Origin: Synechococcus lacustris
GTDB lineage: Bacteria; Cyanobacteriota; Cyanobacteriia; PCC-6307; Cyanobiaceae
Assembly: GCA_903943975.1 (NCBI GenBank)
Contig: CAJAQB010000014.1
Coordinates: 85,869-149,868, forward strand
Reading direction: 5' to 3'
Length of the DNA stretch: 64,000 nucleotides
Position 1 is the first letter of the stretch. Every line of letters starts with the position of its first letter. This document shows positions 60,565 through 64,000 of this stretch, piece by piece. The notes beneath the pieces are model-generated. The model was not told the origin of the DNA. It ran no database searches and saw nothing but the letters and a program-made list of their open reading frames with translations. The position numbers and the translations under genes were made by a program.

Positions 60565-61496
60565 TGCGCGACGCCTTTGCCAGTGAAATGACCGCCCTCG
60601 CCGCCCAGCGGGGTGATGTCACTCTGCTTTCAGGCGACATCGGCAACCGGATGTTTGACCGTTTCAAAGAGGCGGCGCCTGAGCGTTTCCTCAATTGCGG
60701 CATCGCCGAGGCCAACATGATGAGCCTGGCGGCAGGCATGGCCCTCAGCGGCCTGAGACCTGTAGTTTACACGATCACCCCCTTCACCACCACCCGCTGC
60801 CTGGAGCAAATCCGAGTAGGGGTGGCCTATCACCAGGCGCCGGTGGTGATCGTGGGCACGGGCTCTGGTCTCTCCTACGCCGAACTTGGCCCAACCCACC
60901 ACTCGCTCGAGGACCTGGCGATCCTGCGCACCCTGCCAGGACTGAACGTGCTGGCTCCCGCCGACAGCGCCGAACTGGTGGCCCAGCTGCGCGAAGCACT
61001 CAATGCCCCCCGCCCCACCTACATGCGGATCGGCAAGAAGGGTGAGCCCCAGCTACATGGCCATGATGCCCGGCTGGGCATTGGCAAGGCCAACCTGCTG
61101 CGCGATGGCACCGATCTCCTTTTAGTGGGGGTGGGCCCGATCCTCAGCGAAGCGCTCAAGGCCGCCGAGATCCTTACCCCATCGGGCATCTCCATAGCGG
61201 TAGCCAGCCTCGGCGGCGTCAAGCCACTGGATGGGGCCTTCCTGGCCGCGATGGCAGAGCGCTTCCCCCGCTGGCTGAGCCTGGAGGAGCACGGCATCAC
61301 CGGTGGCCTGGGCAGTGCCCTGCTCGAATGGCTTGCTGACCGCGATGGACCGCCAAATCGCCTGCGGCGACTTGGTGTGCCGGATCAGTTTCTGCATGAA
61401 CTGGGCAACCAGGCCTACACCCGCGGCCAGCTGGGCCTCGATGCGGCAGGCATAGAAAAGTCAATCCGGAACGCGATCAAGGAACAGCGGAAATGA
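60564..61496 (+). CDS. Transketolase, C-terminal subunit
   Basis: The 310-residue protein has RFLNCGIAEANMMSLAAGMALSG, FTTTRCLEQIRVG and YMRIGKKGEP, the pyrimidine-binding half and C-terminal domain. It shares the TGA/ATG junction with the N subunit and overlaps the HAD gene by 4 bases. Confidence 0.88.
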   Translation: MRDAFASEMTALAAQRGDVTLLSGDIGNRMFDRFKEAAPERFLNCGIAEANMMSLAAGMALSGLRPVVYTITPFTTTRCLEQIRVGVAYHQAPVVIVGTGSGLSYAELGPTHHSLEDLAILRTLPGLNVLAPADSAELVAQLREALNAPRPTYMRIGKKGEPQLHGHDARLGIGKANLLRDGTDLLLVGVGPILSEALKAAEILTPSGISIAVASLGGVKPLDGAFLAAMAERFPRWLSLEEHGITGGLGSALLEWLADRDGPPNRLRRLGVPDQFLHELGNQAYTRGQLGLDAAGIEKSIRNAIKEQRK

Positions 61497-62131
61497 CACC
61501 AACTACCCCAATCAAGCTAGGTCTCGACTTCGACAACACCATCGTCTGTTACGACGCCGCGATCGCGCTGTTGGCGGAAGAATTGTTCGACCTGCCACCA
61601 GAAGTGCCGCGTACCAAGATCGGTTTGCGCGAGCACCTGCGAAGTGAGGGCCGAGAACCGGAATGGACCGCCTTTCAAGGGGAGCTGTATGGGCCCGGCA
61701 TGCGGTATGCCCAGCCCTTCGAGGGTGCAGTAGAAACGATGGTGGGGCTGGTGGCAGCCGGCTATGAGTTGATTATCGTGAGTCACCGCAGCCGCACGCC
61801 CTATTCCGGTAAACCCCATGATCTTCATGCTTTTGGACGCGAATGGATTGCTAATCAGTTACAAAACAAAGGCCTGTTTGGAACGACAGGCAAAAAGAAT
61901 TCGATACACTTTCTAGAGAGCCAAGCAGAAAAGATCCACATGATTGCAGAGAATAAATTTTACGCTTTCATGGATGATCTTCCCGAAATATTCACGGCCC
62001 ATACATTTCCTCACCACTTCACACGAAGCATCTTGTTTAGGCAGAGCCACAACAGTCCCACGGCAGAGAAAATAGAAACCATCGCAAGATGGAGTGAGTT
62101 GACAGATCTTTTACGACGTGTGGAAAAGTGA
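61493..62131 (+). CDS. HAD-superfamily hydrolase
   Basis: The 212-residue protein has GLDFDNTIVCYD with Asp12/Asp14, SHRSRTPYSGK with the second HAD motif Ser, and FYAFMDDLPEIF as the fourth motif. It is probably a sugar or sugar-phosphate phosphatase. Its base composition falls (AT-richer) towards the end, and it overlaps the next gene by 4 bases. Confidence 0.75.
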   Translation: MTPTTPIKLGLDFDNTIVCYDAAIALLAEELFDLPPEVPRTKIGLREHLRSEGREPEWTAFQGELYGPGMRYAQPFEGAVETMVGLVAAGYELIIVSHRSRTPYSGKPHDLHAFGREWIANQLQNKGLFGTTGKKNSIHFLESQAEKIHMIAENKFYAFMDDLPEIFTAHTFPHHFTRSILFRQSHNSPTAEKIETIARWSELTDLLRRVEK

Positions 62132-63144
62132 AAACAGAAAAAAGACTGCCATCTTTTGCCAATTACTGGGCGGCATCCATGGGAGCAGAAAGATCGGGCA
62201 TTAAAAGGCTGAATGGAGGAATAAATAATCAAGTATTTCTGTGTACACAGGGTTCCAGTAACTGGGTATTAAAGGGATTTCCAGAAACTAGAAACGGTCA
62301 GACAGATCGAATGAAAGCAGAAGTTGAATTTCTTGAATTTGCCGAAGATATTGCACCAAGCTTCACCCCAAGACTGTATCATGCAGACTGGGAACGTCGA
62401 TACATAGTACAAGAATTTATTGAGGGAGACGCTTTTACTCCAGGCGCAAAACCATCACAAGAGTCAGTTCAAGCGGCTGCTGACTTCTATAAAAAAATTA
62501 ACTCTAACCACCAACTCGCAAAGCATAAAATAAAGCAAAATGCGTGCGATGGCCACGCAAGCCTAAGAATGCATATTCAAGACGCAAGAAAACGCTTGAA
62601 CAAGCTGTACCAAACACAACTAGACAAAAACACTGAGAGTGTAGCAAAAAAAGTCCTAAATTCCCTTCGGTCAGATTTTGAAAAGGTGAAGATAGAGACA
62701 GAGAATTTAATTGGCAAAGGAAAGGTTCTTGACGAGATACCCACAGCTGAGCTTTGTATTTCACCGAGCGACTTTGGATTCCATAATGCTATACAGAGAC
62801 CAGAAAACATATGCTTCATCGATTTTGAATATGCTGGCTGGGACGATCCCGCAAAGACGGTAGTGGATTTTGCGTTACAACCAAAAGTACCCGTACTGGA
62901 GATGTCTACGCACCTTCTTAAAGCAGCGGAGTCAATCAGTCAAGCCGATATCGGTAAACGGTGCATAGCACTAAAACCGATACTGCGAGTAAAGTGGGCA
63001 TGCATAATACTTTCAGTACTAAACACTGATCGAGCAAAGGATGTGCTCACTATTGTAGGAGACATTGGATACGAAGAACTAATAAGTACCAGACTTCAAG
63101 CCGCAGAAGCGTTCATGGAAAAAACCGATAACCTTTCCTTTTAA
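62128..63144 (+). CDS. Phosphotransferase/kinase of the choline kinase type
   Basis: The start is GTG, and the 338-residue protein has SNWVLKGFPET, then ISPSDFGFHNAI (Brenner-like motif) and CFIDFEYAGWDDP with the magnesium-binding Asp. These are the motifs of the aminoglycoside/choline kinase fold. The gene is clearly AT-richer than the core, suggesting recent acquisition. It may phosphorylate a sugar or a small alcohol for polymer decoration. Confidence 0.82.
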   Translation: MKTEKRLPSFANYWAASMGAERSGIKRLNGGINNQVFLCTQGSSNWVLKGFPETRNGQTDRMKAEVEFLEFAEDIAPSFTPRLYHADWERRYIVQEFIEGDAFTPGAKPSQESVQAAADFYKKINSNHQLAKHKIKQNACDGHASLRMHIQDARKRLNKLYQTQLDKNTESVAKKVLNSLRSDFEKVKIETENLIGKGKVLDEIPTAELCISPSDFGFHNAIQRPENICFIDFEYAGWDDPAKTVVDFALQPKVPVLEMSTHLLKAAESISQADIGKRCIALKPILRVKWACIILSVLNTDRAKDVLTIVGDIGYEELISTRLQAAEAFMEKTDNLSF

Positions 63145-63934
63145 CAGAGGTTTGGGGATCCAGCAAATTAATAACAACAAAGAGTGCAAAGTTCATAGGA
63201 ATTCAGCATGTCCAACCATTAACAATGTGATGCCCACGTTAAAGACATGGTCAATAGAAACAGGTTGCATATAGCAAAGCAAGAGCTCGAACTAAAAAAA
63301 TACAAGTGCACTAACAAGTCAGATAATTGAAGTGATAGCGCTTCAAAACACGACGCTATTGATGCTATATGCAGCAAACCTTCTATATGCAAGCATAAGG
63401 CCTTACAAGAAAGATCGTAACGAATCTGAATTCTAAGGCGTTTGTCAACAAGTATATTGCATAGATCGAGCCTATGCGGTCATCGCTTCCTTTTTCTGAT
63501 GAACAATCTCCAGGAATGTGAAGGGAGTAGTGAAAACACTAGCGATCAGCGCGGGCAATAGATGCCATGCAAACCTGAGATCAGATATAGAGAACAATGT
63601 CTACGGACAATGTATAGTGATTTAGAATTACAATATCTTTGGAACAGTTTAAGGAAATTAAGAATTAGTAGATTAATCACGAGCAGTACGGTGAACGAGG
63701 CTGCAAGCTCTAAACTGACAAGGGATTTATGATAAACGGCAAGCTTTACCACAAGAAAACACATGTGAAATACCTGAAGCGCATGGCCAATGAGATCAAG
63801 AGGGGTTGTCAATAAGCACAAGGATAGACACTTAATGAAGCTGGAGAAGCCAGCGGATGTGACGTGGACCCTAAAAACTGAACGAGTCCTTATGAGAGCT
63901 TCCCTACCGGCCAGAATCGGCCAGGAGAAGCCCC
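63145..63934. other. AT-rich gene-free region before the IS element
   Basis: No convincing gene is seen in these 790 bases. Two short plus-strand tails look like gene remnants: ALQNTTLLMLYAANLL-like up to the TAA near 63436, and MINGKLYHKKTHVKYLKR from 63729 to a TAA ending at 63815. A minus-strand frame (63546-63821) lacks coding character. The base composition matches the AT-rich kinase gene. Confidence 0.6.
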
Positions 63935-64000
63935 ATGAAACGCAAGCGCCACAGTCCCGAACAGATCATCCGCAAGCTCCGCACTGCTGAGCAGATCCTC
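63870..64000 (+). mobile_element. Left part of an IS3-family insertion sequence (partial)
   Basis: Sequence from about 63870 leads into an IS3-type orfA. The left end appears to lie near TGGACCCTAAAAACTGAACG, but the exact terminal repeat cannot be fixed without the right end, which lies outside the window. Confidence 0.55.
63935..64000 (+). CDS. IS3-family transposase OrfA, N-terminus (partial)
   Basis: ATG 63935 opens MKRKRHSPEQIIRKLRTAEQ, the characteristic start of IS3-family OrfA (a helix-turn-helix protein with HSPEQII). Only 22 residues fit before the window edge. Confidence 0.8.
   Translation, partial: MKRKRHSPEQIIRKLRTAEQIL

Noticed and set aside
63546..63821. Hydrophobic minus-strand open frame
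   Set aside because: AT-rich chance frame; composition is unlike a designed membrane protein, and short plus-strand gene remnants overlap it.

Overview
The window looks like a chromosome segment of a picocyanobacterium of the Cyanobium/Synechococcus type. PsbZ (33152-33340) and the Ycf23/DUF561 protein (16745-17515) are cyanobacterial markers, a four-ACT aspartokinase and a probable monoglucosyldiacylglycerol synthase fit the same group, and the core genes are GC-rich and tightly packed. The species cannot be fixed from the sequence alone.

The left half (1-33850) is mostly housekeeping. A tail of a SpoIID/LytB-like protein is followed by a membrane glycosyltransferase, a DUF998 protein and two AT-richer hypothetical genes. 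A long minus-strand run then carries dnaX, an LRAT-domain gene, clpX, clpP and tig. Next come asd-dapA-rnj (+), tilS with a TPR gene (-), an MNT/HEPN toxin-antitoxin pair, the DUF561 gene, a holin-like membrane gene and uvrB (+), then a polyprenyl-phosphate sugar transferase, lysC, holA and a fused Phd-PIN gene (-). cobH and a class V aminotransferase (+), mutS and a VapBC-like pair (-), and psbZ-ribH (+) complete this half. Three gene-poor gaps (about 24.9-25.5, 32.1-33.15 and 37.6-38.4 kb) are filled with tandem repeats, many of period 7.

The right half (33.9-64 kb) is mainly a surface-polysaccharide region. It holds a secreted-type metalloprotease, the dTDP-rhamnose genes rfbA-rfbC-rfbD-rfbB, two glycosyltransferases, a methyltransferase and a sulfotransferase. 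A second cluster (50.07-63.14 kb) encodes a heptose-like activated-sugar route: a GmhB-like HAD phosphatase, an LhgO-like oxidase, an HddC-like nucleotidyltransferase, GmhA, a methyltransferase, an alcohol dehydrogenase, an HldE-like protein with its two domains in reversed order, two SDR enzymes, a split transketolase, a second HAD protein and a phosphotransferase. Many of these genes overlap by 4 bases, as in one operon.

Between the two clusters (43.85-49.87 kb) lies a mosaic of repeated modules: RHH/PIN toxin-antitoxin pairs, paralogous two-helix membrane proteins with coiled coils, and four full or broken copies of one glycosyltransferase 3' end. A palindrome of about 23 bp built on GTAC-N5-GTAC recurs seven times across the window. 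At least six toxin-antitoxin-like modules are present. The right edge is AT-rich, has no intact gene for about 790 bp, and ends in the start of an IS3-type transposase.
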